From Tipula vernalis (Eukaryota > Arthropoda > Insecta > Diptera > Tipulidae), in assembly GCA_958295665.1 (NCBI GenBank), contig OY282558.1, positions 19,405,409 through 19,469,408 of the forward strand: DNA of 64,000 nt. Direction: 5' to 3'. Below the pieces are notes generated by a model. The model worked only from the letters and a program-made list of their open reading frames with translations. It was not told the origin of the DNA and made no database searches. Made by a program: the position numbers and the translations under genes. Below are positions 39,901 to 53,752 of the stretch, one piece after another (within the stretch, counting starts at the first letter, position 1; each line of letters starts with the position of its first letter).

Positions 39901-40100
39901 AGGTCCCGAAACCTATTGATAGAGGTATCAACCATCGTAATCGGACCATTTTAGATTTTTGCCGCCCAAAAACTTGTGGGCTATAGCACAGTTAATTTTC
40001 AATAAAATTGAATTTTCTAAGAAATGTTTAGAAATAATCGTGCAATCAAAATGAAAATTGTCACAGCAACTACAGGTCCCGAAACCTATTGATAGAGGTA
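36295..40100. repeat. Seventeen-monomer-spaced duplication (2941 bp) with internal five-monomer repeat
   Basis: Monomers 36295-37159 match 39236-40100: 'catcataatc'; caatataatt with agcagttac; ordinary; 'atttcaaat' with attctcaat; and 'agcaactac'. The offset is 2941 bp, 17 monomers. Between them, the pair 'gaaatattta' / 'tttgctgccc' occurs at 37333 and 38198 (865 bp, five monomers), and 'gaaatattta' again at 38717 (519 bp later). Confidence 0.8.
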
Positions 40101-40792
40101 TCAACCATCGTAATCGGACCATTTTAGATTTTTGCCGCCCAAAAACTTGTGGGCTATAGCACAGTTAATTTTCAATAAAATTGAATTTTCTAAGAAATGT
40201 TTAGAAATAATCGTGCAATCAAAATGAAAATTGTCACAGCAGTTACAGGTCCCGAAACCTATTGATAGAGGTATCAACCATCGTAATCGGACCATTTTAG
40301 ATTTTTGCCGCCCAAAAACTTGTGGGCTATAGCACAGTTAATTTTCAATAAAATTGAATTTTCTAAGAAATGTTTAGAAATAATCGAGCAATCAAAATGA
40401 AAATTGTCACAGCAATTACAGGTCCCGAAACCTATTGATAGAGGTATCAACCATCGTAATCGGACCATTTTAGATTTTTGCCGCCCAAAAACTTGTGGGC
40501 TATAGCACAGTTAATTTTCAATAAAATTGAATTTTCTAAGAAATGTTTAGAAATAATCGTGCAATCAAAATGAAAATTGTCACAGCAATTACAGGTCCCG
40601 AAACCTATTGATAGAGGTATCAACCATCGTAATCGGACCATTTTAGATTTTCGCCGCCCAAAAACTTGTGGGCTATAGCACAGTTAATTTTCAATAAAAT
40701 TGAATTTTCTAAGAAATGTTTAGAAATAATCGAGCAATCAAAATGAAAATTGTCACAGCAATTACAGGTCCCGAAACCTATTGATAGAGGTA

Positions 40793-43560
40793 TCAACCAT
40801 CGTAATCGGACCATTTTAGATTTTTGCCGCCCAAAAACTTGTGGGCTATAGCACCGTTAATTTTCAATAAAATTGAATTTTCTAAGAAATGTTTAGAAAT
40901 AATCGAGCAATCAAAATGAAAATTGTCACAGCAATTACAGGTCCCGAAACCTATTGATAGAGGTATCAACCATCGTAATCGGACCATTTCAAATTTTTGC
41001 CGCCCAAAAACTTGTGGGCTATAGCACAGTTAATTCTCAATAAAATTGAGTTTTCTAAGAAATGTTTAGAAATAATCGAGCAATCAAAATGAAAATTGTC
41101 ACAGCAATTACAGGTCCCGAAACCTATTGATCGAGGTATCAACCATCGTAATCGGACCATTTCAAATTTTTGCCGCCCAAAAACTTGTGGGCTATAGCAC
41201 AGTTAATTCTCAATAAAATTGAATTTTCTAAAAAACGTTGAGAAATAATCGAGCAATCAAAATGAAAATTGCCACAGCAATTACAGGTCCCGAAACCTAT
41301 TGATAGAGGTATCAACCATCGTAATCGGACCATTTTAGATTTTTGCCGCCCAAAAACTTGTGGGCTATAGCACAGTTAATTTTCAATAAAATTGAATTTT
41401 CTAAGAAATGTTTAGAAATAATCGAGCAATCCAAATGCAAATTGTCACAGCAATTACAGGTCCCGAAACCTATTGATAGAGGTATCAACCATCGTAATCG
41501 GACCATTTTAGATTTTTGCCGCCCAAATACTTGTGGGCTATAGCACAGTTAATTTTCAATAAAATTGAATTTTCTAAGAAATGTTTAGAAATAATCGAGC
41601 AATCAAAATGAAAATTGTCACAGCAATTACAGGTCCCGAAACCTATTGATAGAGGTATCAACCATCGTAATCGGACCATTTTAGATTTTTGCCGCCCAAA
41701 AACTTGTGGGCTATAGCACAGTTAATTTTCAATAAAATTGAATTTTCTAAGAAATGTTTAGAAATAATCGTGCAATCAAAATAAAAATTGTCACAGCAAT
41801 TACAGGTCCCGAAACCTATTGATAGCGGTATCAACCATCATAATCGGACCATTTTAGATTTTTGCCGCCCAAAAACTTGTGGGCTATAGCACAGTTAATT
41901 TTCAATAAAATTGAGTTTTCTAAGAAATGTTTAGAAATAATCGAGCAATCAAAATGAAAATTGTCACAGCAATTACAGGTCCCGAAACCTATTGATAGAG
42001 GTATCAACCATCGTAATCGGACCATTTTAGATTTTTGCCGCCCAAAAACTTGTGGGCTATAGCACAGTTAATTTTCAATAAAATTGAATTTTCTAAGAAA
42101 TGTTTAGAAATAATCGAGCAATCAAAATGAAAATTGTCACAGCAATTACAGGTCCCGAAACCTATTGATAGAGGTATCAACCATCGTAATCGGACCATTT
42201 TAGATTTTTGCCGCCCAAAAACTTGTGGGCTATAGCACCGTTAATTTTCAATAAAATTGAATTTTCTAAGAAATGTTTAGAAATAATCGAGCAATCAAAA
42301 TGAAAATTGTCACAGCAATTACAGGTCCCGAAACCTATTGATAGAGGTATCAACCATCGTAATCGGACCATTTCAAATTTTTGCCGCCCAAAAACTTGTG
42401 GGCTATAGCACAGTTAATTCTCAATAAAATTGAGTTTTCTAAGAAATGTTTAGAAATAATCGAGCAATCAAAATGAAAATTGTCACAGCAATTACAGGTC
42501 CCGAAACCTATTGATCGAGGTATCAACCATCGTAATCGGACCATTTCAAATTTTTGCCGCCCAAAAACTTGTGGGCTATAGCACAGTTAATTCTCAATAA
42601 AATTGAATTTTCTAAAAAACGTTGAGAAATAATCGAGCAATCAAAATGAAAATTGCCACAGCAATTACAGGTCCCGAAACCTATTGATAGAGGTATCAAC
42701 CATCGTAATCGGACCATTTTAGATTTTTGCCGCCCAAAAACTTGTGGGCTATAGCACAGTTAATTTTCAATAAAATTGAATTTTCTAAGAAATGTTTAGA
42801 AATAATCGAGCAATCCAAATGCAAATTGTCACAGCAATTACAGGTCCCGAAACCTATTGATAGAGGTATCAACCATCGTAATCGGACCATTTTAGATTTT
42901 TGCCGCCCAAATACTTGTGGGCTATAGCACAGTTAATTTTCAATAAAATTGAATTTTCTAAGAAATGTTTAGAAATAATCGAGCAATCAAAATGAAAATT
43001 GTCACAGCAATTACAGGTCCCGAAACCTATTGATAGAGGTATCAACCATCGTAATCGGACCATTTTAGATTTTTGCCGCCCAAAAACTTGTGGGCTATAG
43101 CACAGTTAATTTTCAATAAAATTGAATTTTCTAAGAAATGTTTAGAAATAATCGTGCAATCAAAATAAAAATTGTCACAGCAATTACAGGTCCCGAAACC
43201 TATTGATAGCGGTATCAACCATCATAATCGGACCATTTTAGATTTTTGCCGCCCAAAAACTTGTGGGCTATAGCACAGTTAATTTTCAATAAAATTGAGT
43301 TTTCTAAGAAATGTTTAGAAATAATCGAGCAATCAAAATGAAAATTGTCACAGCAATTACAGGTCCCGAAACCTATTGATAGAGGTATCAACCATCGTAA
43401 TCGGACCATTTTAGATTTTTGCCGCCCAAAAACTTGTGGGCTATAGCACAGTTAATTTTCAATAAAATTGAATTTTCTAAGAAATGTTTAGAAATAATCG
43501 AGCAATCAAAATGCAAATTGTCACAGCAATTACAGGGCCCGAAACCTATTGATAGAGGTA
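40793..43560. repeat. Eight-monomer tandem duplication (1384 bp)
   Basis: 40793-42176 and 42177-43560 share at least seven monomers in order with very rare changes: 'tagcaccgtt'; 'ttgatcgagg'; 'aaaacgttgag' with 'attgccacag'; aatccaaatgc; cccaaatact; 'aaaataaaaat' with 'gatagcgg'; and 'catcataatc' with attgag. The last monomer differs (43388 carries 'atgcaaatt' and 'cagggccc'). So many private changes at a constant 1384 bp indicate one recent event. The right end lies next to a 2-bp palindrome expansion. Confidence 0.88.
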
Positions 43561-43612
43561 TCAACCATCGTAATCGGACCATTTTAGATTTTTGCCGCCC
43601 AAAAACTTGTGG

Positions 43613-43622
43613 GCTATATAGC
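43613..43622. repeat. 10-bp palindrome from TA insertion
   Basis: GCTATAGC is expanded by one TA to GCTATATAGC; the local period is 175 bp. It is the only 2-bp expansion in the window and is intermediate between the 8-bp and 12-bp forms. The next monomer also has 'atgtaaatt' and 'cccgaatcct', both private. Confidence 0.9.
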
Positions 43623-44425
43623 ACAGTTAATTTTCAATAAAATTGAATTTTCTAAGAAATGTTTAGAAATAATCGAGCAATCCAAATGTAAATTGTCACA
43701 GCAATTACAGGTCCCGAATCCTATTGATAGAGGTATCAACCATCGTAATCGGACCATTTTAGATTTTTGCCGCCCAAATACTTGTGGGCTATAGCACAGT
43801 TAATTTTCAATAAAATTGAATTTTCTAAGAAATGTTTAGAAATAATCGAGCAATCAAAATGAAAATTGTCACAGCAATTACAGGTCCCGAAACCTATTGA
43901 TAGAGGTATCAACCATCGTAATCGGACCATTTTGGATTTTTGCCGCCCAAAAACTTGTGGGCTATAGCACAGTTAATTCTCAATAAAATTGAGTTTTCTA
44001 AGAAATGTTTAGAAATAATCGAGCAATCAAAATGAAAATTGTCACAGCAATTACAGGTCCCGAAACCTATTGATAGAGGTATCAACCATCGTAATCGGAC
44101 CATTTCAAATTTTTGCCGCCCAAAAACTTGTGGGCTATAGCACAGTTAATTCTCAATAAAATTGAGTTTTCTAAGAAATGTTTAGAAATAATCGTGCAAT
44201 CAAAATGAAAATTGTCACAGCAATTACAGGTCCCGAAACCTATTGATAGAGGTATCAACCATCGTAATCGGACCATTTTAGATTTTTGCCGCCCAAAAAC
44301 TTGTGGGCTATAGCACAGTTAATTTTCAATAAAATTGAATTTTCTAAGAAATGTTTAGAAATAATCGAGCAATCAAAATGAAAATTGTCACAGCAATTAC
44401 AGGTCCCGAAACCTATTGATAGAGG

Positions 44426-44440
44426 TATCGGACCTCGTAA
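44426..44440. other. Clustered substitution copying 'atcggacc'
   Basis: The usual 'atcaaccatcg' reads 'atcggacctcg' here: four changes within 44430-44434 and no length change. The new 'atcggacc' is identical to the 'atcggacc' that follows about 11 bp downstream in every monomer, so a short template switch explains it better than independent point mutations. It occurs once in the window. Confidence 0.75.
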
Positions 44441-46157
44441 TCGGACCATTTTAGATTTTTGCCGCCCAAAAACTTGTGGGCTATAGCACAGTTAATTTTC
44501 AATAAAATTGAATTTTCTAAGAAATGTTTAGAAATAATCGAGCAATCAAAATGAAAATTGTCACAGCAATTACAGGTCCCGAAACCTATTGATAGAGGTA
44601 TCAACCATCGTAATCGGACCATTTTAGATTTTTGCCGCCCAAAAACTTGTGGGCTATAGCACAGTTAATTTTCAATATAATTGAATTTTCTAAGAAATGT
44701 TTAGAAATAATCGTGCAATCAAAATGAAAATTGTCACAGCAGTTACAGGTCCCGAAACCTATTGATAGAGGTATCAACCATCGTAATCGGACCATTTTAG
44801 ATTTTTGCCGCCCAAAAACTTGTGGGCTATAGCACAGTTAATTTTCAATATAATTGAATTTTCTAAGAAATATTTAGAAATAATCGTGCAATCAAAATGA
44901 AAATTGTCACAGCAATTACAGGTCCCGAAACCTATTGATAGAGGTATCAACCATCGTAATCGGACCATTTTAGATTTTTGCCGCCCAAAAACTTGTGGGC
45001 TATAGCACAGTTAATTCTCAATAAAATTGAGTTTTCTAAGAAATGTTTAGAAATAATCGTGCAATCAAAATGAAAATTGTCACAGCAATTACAGGTCCCG
45101 AAACCTATTGATAGAGGTATCAACCATCGTAATCGGACCATTTCAAATTTTTGCCGCCCAAAAACTTGTGAGCTATAGCACAGTTAATTCTCAATAAAAT
45201 TGAGTTTTCTAAGAAATGTTTAGAAATAATCGTGCAATCAAAATGAAAATTGTCACAGCAATTACAGGTCCCGAAACCTATTGATAGAGGTATCAACCAT
45301 CGTAATCGGACCATTTCAAATTTTTGCCGCCCAAAAACTTGTGGGCTATAGCACAGTTAATTCTCAATAAAATTGAGTTTTCTAAGAAATGTTTAGAAAT
45401 AATCGTGCAATCAAAATGAAAATTGTCACAGCAATTACAGGTCCCGAAACCTATTGATAGAGGTATCAACCATCGTAATCGGACCATTTTAGATTTTTGC
45501 CGCCCAAAAACTTGTGGGCTATAGCACAGTTAATTTTCAATAAAATTGAATTTTCTAAGAAATGTTTAGAAATAATCGAGCAATCAAAATGAAAATTGTC
45601 ACAGCAATTACAGGTCCCGAAACCTATTGATAGAGGTATCAACCATCGTAATCGGACCATTTTAGATTTTTGCCGCCCAAAAACTTGTGGGCTATAGCAC
45701 AGTTAATTTTCAATATAATTGAATTTTCTAAGAAATGTTTAGAAATAATCGTGCAATCAAAATGAAAATTGTCACAGCAGTTACAGGTCCCAAAACCTAT
45801 TGATAGAGGTATCAACCATCGTAATCGGACCATTTTAGATTTTTGCCGCCCAAAAACTTGTGGGCTATAGCACAGTTAATTTTCAATAAAATTGAATTTT
45901 CTAAGAAATGTTTAGAAATAATCGAGCAATCAAAATGAAAATTGTCACAGCAATTACAGGTCCCGAAACCTATTGATAGAGGTATCAACCATCGTAATCG
46001 GACCATTTTAGATTTTTGCCGCCCAAAAACTTGTGGGCTATACCACAGTTAATTTTCAATAAAATTGAATTTTCTAAGAAATGTTTAGAAATAATCGAGC
46101 AATCAAAATGAAAATTGTCACAGCAATTACAGGTCCCGAAACCTATTGATAGAGGTA

Positions 46158-46526
46158 TCAACCATCGTAATCGGACCATTTTAGACTTTTGCCGCAAAAA
46201 AACTTGTGGGCTATAGCACAGTTAATTTTCAATAAAATTGAATTTTCTAAGAAATGTTTAGAAATAATCGTGCAATCAAAATGAAAATTGTTCCAGCAAC
46301 TACAGGTCCCGAAACCTATTGATAGAGGTATCAACCATCGTAATCGGACCATTTTAGATTTTTGCCGCCCAAAAACTTGTGGGCTATAAGCACAGTTAAT
46401 TTTCAATAAAATTGAATTTTCTAAGAAATGTTTAGAAATAATCGAGCAATCAAAATGAAAATTGTCACAGCAATTACAGGTCCCGAAACCTATTGATAGA
46501 GGTATCAACCATCGTAATCGGACCAT
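46158..46526. repeat. Two unusually divergent monomers with +1 bp
   Basis: This pair carries 'gccgcaaaaaaac' in place of 'gccgcccaaaaac', 'tttagactttt', 'attgttccag', 'agcaactac' and one extra A in 'gctataagcac' (about 46388). The extra base puts two monomers into one minus-strand frame of 122 codons (46158-46526), which shows how such frames arise by accident. The 'gccgcaaaa' change links it to the truncated-monomer family at 48, 51, 54 and 59 kb. Confidence 0.75.
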
Positions 46527-48234
46527 TTTAGATTTTTGCCGCCCAAAAACTTGTGGGCTATAGCACAGTTAATTTTCAATAAAATTGAATTTTCTAAGAA
46601 ATGTTTAGAAATAATCGTGCAATCAAAATGAAAATTGTCACAGCAATTACAGGTCCCGAAACATATTGATAGAGGTATCAACCATCGTAATCGGACCATT
46701 TTAGATTTTTGCCGCCCAAAAACTTGTGGGCTATAGCACAGTTAATTTTCAATAAAATTGAATTTTCTAAGAAATGTTTAGAAATAATCGAGCAATCAAA
46801 ATGAAAATTGTCACAGAAATTACAGGTCCCGAAACCTATTGATAGAGGTATCAACCATCGTAATCGGACCATTTTAGATTTTTGCCGCCCAAAAACTTGT
46901 GGGCTATAGCACCGTTAATTTTCAATAAAATTGAATTTTCTAAGAAATGTTTAGAAATAATCGAGCAATCAAAATGAAAATTGTCACAGCAATTACAGGT
47001 CCCGAAACCTATTGATAGAGGTATCAACCATCGTAATCGGACCATTTCAAATTTTTGCCGCCCAAAAACTTGTGGGCTATAGCACAGTTAATTTTCAATA
47101 AAATTGAGTTTTCTAAGAAATGTTTAGAAATAATCGTGCAATCAAAATGAAAATTGTCACAGCAATTACAGGTCCCGAAACCTATTGATAGAGGTATCAA
47201 CCATCGTAATCGGACCATTTTAGATTTTTGCCGCCCAAAAACTTGTGGGCTATAGCACAGTTAATTTTCAATAAAATTGAATTTTCTAAGAAATGTTTAG
47301 AAATAATCGTGCAATCAAAATGAAAATTGTCACAGCAATTACAGGTCCCGAAACCTATTGATAGAGGTATCAACCATCGTAATCGGACCATTTTAGATTT
47401 TTGCCGCCCAAAAACTTGTGGGCTATAGCACAGTTAATTTTCAATAAAATTGAATTTTCTAAGAAATGTTTAGAAATAATCGTGCAATCAAAATGAAAAT
47501 TGTCACAGCAATTACAGGTCCCGAAACCTATTGATAGAGGTATCAACCATCGTAATCGGACCATTTTAGGTTTTTGCCGCCCAAAAACTTGTAGGCTATA
47601 GCACAGTTAATTTTCAATAAAATTGAATTTTCTAAGAAATGTTTAGAAATAATCGAGCAATCAAAATGAAAATTGTCACAGCAATTACAGGTCCCGAAAC
47701 CTATTGATAGAGGTATCAACCATCGTAATCGGACCATTTTAGATTTTTGCCGCCCAAAAACTTGTGGGCTATAGCACAGTTAATTTTCAATATAATTGAA
47801 TTTTCTAAGAAATGTTTAGAAATAATCGTGCAATCAAAATGAAAATTGTCACAGCAGTTACAGGTCCCGAAACCTATTGATAGAGGTATCAACCATCGTA
47901 ATCGGACCATTTTAGATTTTTGCCGCCCAAAAACTTGTGGGCTATAGCACAGTTAATTTTCAATAAAATTGAATTTTCTAAGAAATGTTTAGAAATAATC
48001 GAGCAATCAAAATGAAAATTGTCACAGCAATTACAGGTCCCGAAACCTATTGATAGAGGTATCAACCATCGTAATCGGACCATTTTAGATTTTTGCCGCC
48101 CAAAAACTTGTGGGCTATACCACAGTTAATTTTCAATAAAATTGAATTTTCTAAGAAATGTTTAGAAATAATCGAGCAATCAAAATGAAAAATGTCACAG
48201 CAATTACAGGTCCCGAAACCTATTGATAGAGGTA

Positions 48235-48391
48235 TCAACCATCGTAATCGGACCATTTTAGATTTTTGCCGCAAAAAAACTTGTGGGCTATAATAAAATT
48301 GAATTTTCTAAGACATGTTTAGAAATATTCGTGCAATCAAAATGCAAATTGTCACAGCAATTACAGGTCCCGAAACCTATTGATAGAGGTA
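48235..48391. repeat. 157-bp truncated monomer, copy 1
   Basis: Sixteen bases (gcacagttaattttca) are missing between 'gggctata' and 'ataaaattg' (junction 48292/48293). The loss removes half of the palindrome and the left arm of the 6-bp dyad. The same monomer has 'gccgcaaaa', 'aaatattcgtgc', 'atgcaaatt' and a private 'agacatg'. The preceding monomer has 'gctataccac' and 'gaaaaatgtc'. At most one base of microhomology is visible at the junction. Confidence 0.9.
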
Positions 48392-49600
48392 TCAACCATC
48401 GTAATCGGACCATTTTAGATTTTTGCCGCCCAAAAACTTGTGGGCTATAGCACAGTTAATTCTCAATAAAATTGAATTTTCTAAGAAATGTTTAGAAATA
48501 ATCGAGCAATCAAAATGAAAATTGTCACAGCAATTACAGGTCCCGAAACCTATTGACAGAGGTATCAACCATCGTAATCGGACCATTTTAGATTTTTGCC
48601 GCCCAAAAACTTGTGGGCTATAGCACAGTTAATTTTCAATAAAATTGAATTTTCTAAGAAATGTTTAGAAATAATCGAGCAATCAAAATGAAAATTGTCA
48701 CAGCAATTACAGGTCCCGAAACCTATTGATAGAGGTATCAACCATCGTAATCGGACCATTTTAGATTTTTGCCGCCCAAAAACTTGTGGGCTATAGCACA
48801 GTTAATTCTCAATAAAATTGAGTTTCCTAAGAAATGTTTAGAAATAATCGTGCAATCAAAATGAAAATTGTCACAGCAATTACAGGTCCCGAAACCTATT
48901 GATAGAGGTATCAACCATCGTAATCGGACCATTTTAGATTTTTGCCGCCCAAAAACTTGTGGGCTATAGCACAGTTAATTCTCAATAAAATTGAATTTTC
49001 TAAGAAATGTTTAGAAATAATCGTGTAATCAAAATGCAAATTGTCACAGCAATTACAGGTCCCGAAACCTATTGATAGAGGTATCAACCATCGTAATCGG
49101 ACCATTTTAGATTTTTGCCGCCCAAAAACTTGTGGGCTATAGCACAGTTAATTTTCAATAAAATTGAATTTTCTAAGAAATGTTTAGAAATAATCGTGCA
49201 ATCAAAATGCAAATTATCACAGCAATTACAGGCCCCGAAACCTATTGATAGAGGTATCAACCATCGTAATCGGACCATTTTAGATTTTTGCCGCCCAAAA
49301 ACTTGTGGGCTATAGCACAGTTAATTTTCAACAAAATTGAATTTTCTAAGAAATGTTTAGAAATAATCGTGCAATCAAAATGAAAATTGTCACAGCAATT
49401 ACAGGTCCCGAAACCTATTGATAGAGGTATCAACCATCGTAATCGGACCATTTTAGATTTTTGCCGCCCAAAAACTTGTGGGCTATAGCACAGTTAATTT
49501 TCAATAAAATTGAATTTTCTAAGAAATGTTTAGAAATAATCGTGCAATCAAAATGAAAATTGTCACAGCAATTACAGGTCCCGAAACCTATTGATAGAGG

Positions 49601-49622
49601 TCGGACAATTTTAGATTTTTAG
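49601..49622. other. Templated +14 bp replacement, isolated copy
   Basis: The usual 8 bp 'tatcaacc' is replaced by 22 bp starting 'tcggacaattttag'. The new segment repeats, with one mismatch (C to A), the 'tcggaccattttagattttt' that follows in the same monomer. The monomer also has 'atttcagat' and 'cccaaatact'. It is 11.4 kb away from the cluster of the same variant at 61-62.3 kb. Confidence 0.88.
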
Positions 49623-50827
49623 ATCGTAATCGGACCATTTCAGATTTTTGCCGCCCAAATACTTGTGGGCTATAGCACAGTTAATTTTCAATAAAATTGA
49701 ATTTTCTAAGAAATGTTTAGAAATAATCGTGCAATCAAAATGCAAATTGTCACAGCAATTACAGGTACCGAAACCTATTGATAGAGGTATCAACCATCGT
49801 AATCGGACCATTTTAGATTTTTGCCGCCCAAAAACTTGTGGGCTATAGCACAGTTAATTTTCAATAAAATTGAATTTTCTAAGAAATGTTTAGAAATAAT
49901 CGAGCAATCAAAATGAAAATTGTCACAGCAATTACAGGTCCCGAAACCTATTGATAGAGGTATCAACCATCGTAATCGGACCATTTTAGATTTTTGCCGC
50001 CCAAAAACTTGTGGGCTATAGCACAGTTAATTTTCAATATAATTGAATTTTCTAAGAAATGTTTAGAAATAATCGTGCAATCAAAATGAAAATTGTCACA
50101 GCAGTTACAGGTCCCGAAACCTATTGATAGAGGTATCAACCATCGTAATCGGACCATTTTAGATTTTTGCCGCCCAAAAACTTGTGGGCTATAGCACAGT
50201 TAATTTTCAATAAAATTGAATTTTCTAAGAAATGTTTAGAAATAATCGAGCAATCAAAATGAAAATTGTCACAGCAATTACAGGTCCCGAAACCTATTGA
50301 TAGAGGTATCAACCATCGTAATCGGACCATTTTAGATTTTTGCCGCCCAAAAACTTGTGGGCTATACCACAGTTAATTTTCAATAAAATTGAATTTTCTA
50401 AGAAATGTTTAGAAATAATCGTGCAATCAAAATGAAAATTGTCACAGCAGTTACAGGTCCCGAAACCTATTGATAGAGGTATCAACCATCGTAATCGGAC
50501 CATTTTAGATTTTTGCCGCCCAAAAACTTGTGGGCTATAGCACAGTTAATTTTCAATAAAATTGAATTTTCTAAGAAATGTTTAGAAATAATCGTGCAAT
50601 CAAAATGAAAATTGTCACAGCAATTACAGGTCCCGAAACCTATTGATAGAGGTATCAACCATCGTAATCGGACCATTTTAGATTTTTGCCGCCCAAAAAC
50701 TTGTGGGCTATAGCACAGTTAATTTTCAATAAAATTGAATTTTCTAAGAAATGTTTAGAAATAATCGTGCAATCAAAATGAAAATTGTCACAGCAACTAC
50801 AGGTCCCGAAACCTATTGATAGAGGTA

Positions 50828-50984
50828 TCAACCATCGTAATCGGACCATTTTAGATTTTTGCCGCAAAAAAACTTGTGGGCTATAATAAAATTGAATTTT
50901 CTAAGAAATGTTTAGAAATATTCGTGCAATCAAAATGCAAATTGTCACAGCAATTACAGGTCCCGAAACCTATTGATAGAGGTA
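50828..50984. repeat. 157-bp truncated monomer, copy 2
   Basis: Same 16-bp deletion (junction 50885/50886) with the same linked changes, 2593 bp after copy 1 (13 monomers of 173 bp, one of 157 and one of 187). The preceding monomer here has 'agcaactac' and lacks the 'gctataccac'/'gaaaaatgtc' pair, so the left flank was exchanged. Confidence 0.9.
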
Positions 50985-53752
50985 TCAACCATCGTAATCG
51001 GACCATTTTAGATTTTTGCCGCCCAAAAACTTGTGGGCTATAGCACAGTTAATTCTCAATAAAATTGAATTTTCTAAGAAATGTTTAGAAATAATCGAGC
51101 AATCAAAATGAAAATTGTCACAGCAATTACAGGTCCCGAAACCTATTGATAGAGGTATCAACCATCGTAATCGGACCATTTTAGATTTTTGCCGCCCAAA
51201 AACTTGTGGGCTATAGCACAGTTAATTCTCAATAAAATTGAATTTTCTAAGAAATGTTTAGAAATAATCGAGCAATCAAAATGAAAATTGTCACAGCAAT
51301 TACAGGTCCCGAAACCTATTGATAGAGGTATCAACCATCGTAATCGGACCATTTTAGATTTTTGCCGCCCAAAAACTTGTGGGCTATAGCACAGTTAATT
51401 CTCAATAAAATTGAGTTTCCTAAGAAATGTTTAGAAATAATCGTGCAATCAAAATGAAAATTGTCACAGCAATTACAGGTCCCGAAACCTATTGATAGAG
51501 GTATCAACCATCGTAATCGGACCATTTTAGATTTTTGCCGCCCAAAAACTTGTGGGCTATAGCACAGTTAATTTTCAATAAAATTGAATTTTCTAAGAAA
51601 TGTTTAGAAATAATCGTGCAATCAAAATGCAAATTATCACAGCAATTACAGGCCCCGAAACCTATTGATAGAGGTATCAACCATCGTAATCGGACCATTT
51701 TAGATTTTTGCCGCCCAAAAACTTGTGGGCTATAGCACAGTTAATTTTCAACAAAATTGAATTTTCTAAGAAATGTTTAGAAATAATCGTGCAATCAAAA
51801 TGAAAATTGTCACAGCAATTACAGGTCCCGAAACCTATTGATAGAGGTATCAACCATCGTAATCGGACCATTTTAGATTTTTGCCGCCCAAAAACTTGTG
51901 GGCTATAGCACAGTTAATTTTCAATAAAATTGAATTTTCTAAGAAATGTTTAGAAATAATCGTGCAATCAAAATGCAAATTATCACAGCAATTACAGGCC
52001 CCGAAACCTATTGATAGAGGTATCAACCATCGTAATCGGACCATTTTAGATTTTTGCCGCCCAAAAACTTGTGGGCTATAGCACAGTTAATTTTCAACAA
52101 AATTGAATTTTCTAAGAAATGTTTAGAAATAATCGTGCAATCAAAATGAAAATTGTCACAGCAATTACAGGTCCCGAAACCTATTGACAGAGGTATCAAC
52201 CATCGTAATCGGACCATTTTAGATTTTTGCCGCCCAAAAACTTGTGGGCTATAGCACAGTTAATTTTCAATAAAATTGAATTTTCTAAGAAATGTTTAGA
52301 AATAATCGAGCAATCAAAATGAAAATTGTCACAGCAATTACAGGTCCCGAAACCTATTGATAGAGGTATCAACCATCGTAATCGGACCATTTTAGATTTT
52401 TGCCGCCCAAAAACTTGTGGGCTATAGCACAGTTAATTCTCAATAAAATTGAGTTTCCTAAGAAATGTTTAGAAATAATCGTGCAATCAAAATGAAAATT
52501 GTCACAGCAATTACAGGTCCCGAAACCTATTGATAGAGGTATCAACCATCGTAATCGGACCATTTTAGATTTTTGCCGCCCAAAAACTTGTGGGCTATAG
52601 CACAGTTAATTTTCAATAAAATTGAATTTTCTAAGAAATGTTTAGAAATAATCGTGCAAACAAAATGCAAATTATCACAGCAATTACAGGCCCCGAAACC
52701 TATTGATAGAGGTATCAACCATCGTAATCGGACCATTTTAGATTTTTGCCGCCCAAAAACTTGTGGGCTATAGCACAGTTAATTTTCAACAAAATTGAAT
52801 TTTCTAAGAAATGTTTAGAAATAATCGTGCAATCAAAATGAAAATTGTCACAGCAATTACAGGTCCCGAAACCTATTGATAGAGGTATCAACCATCGTAA
52901 TCGGACCATTTTAGATTTTTGCCGCCCAAAAACTTGTGGGCTATAGCACAGTTAATTCTCAATAAAATTGAATTTTCTAAGAAATGTTTAGAAATAATCG
53001 AGCAATCAAAATGAAAATTGTCACAGCAATTACAGGTCCCGAAACCTATTGATAGAGGTATCAACCATCGTAATCGGACCATTTTAGATTTTTGCCGCCC
53101 AAAAACTTGTGGGCTATAGCACAGTTAATTCTCAATAAAATTGAATTTTCTAAGAAATGTTTAGAAATAATCGAGCAATCAAAATGAAAATTGTCACAGC
53201 AATTACAGGTCCCGAAACCTATTGATAGAGGTATCAACCATCGTAATCGGACCATTTTAGATTTTTGCCGCCCAAAAACTTGTGGGCTATAGCACAGTTA
53301 ATTCTCAATAAAATTGAGTTTCCTAAGAAATGTTTAGAAATAATCGTGCAATCAAAATGAAAATTGTCACAGCAATTACAGGTCCCGAAACCTATTGATA
53401 GAGGTATCAACCATCGTAATCGGACCATTTTAGATTTTTGCCGCCCAAAAACTTGTGGGCTATAGCACAGTTAATTTTCAATAAAATTGAATTTTCTAAG
53501 AAATGTTTAGAAATAATCGTGCAATCAAAATGCAAATTATCACAGCAATTACAGGCCCCGAAACCTATTGATAGAGGTATCAACCATCGTAATCGGACCA
53601 TTTTAGATTTTTGCCGCCCAAAAACTTGTGGGCTATAGCACAGTTAATTTTCAACAAAATTGAATTTTCTAAGAAATGTTTAGAAATAATCGTGCAATCA
53701 AAATGAAAATTGTCACAGCAATTACAGGTCCCGAAACCTATTGATAGAGGTA

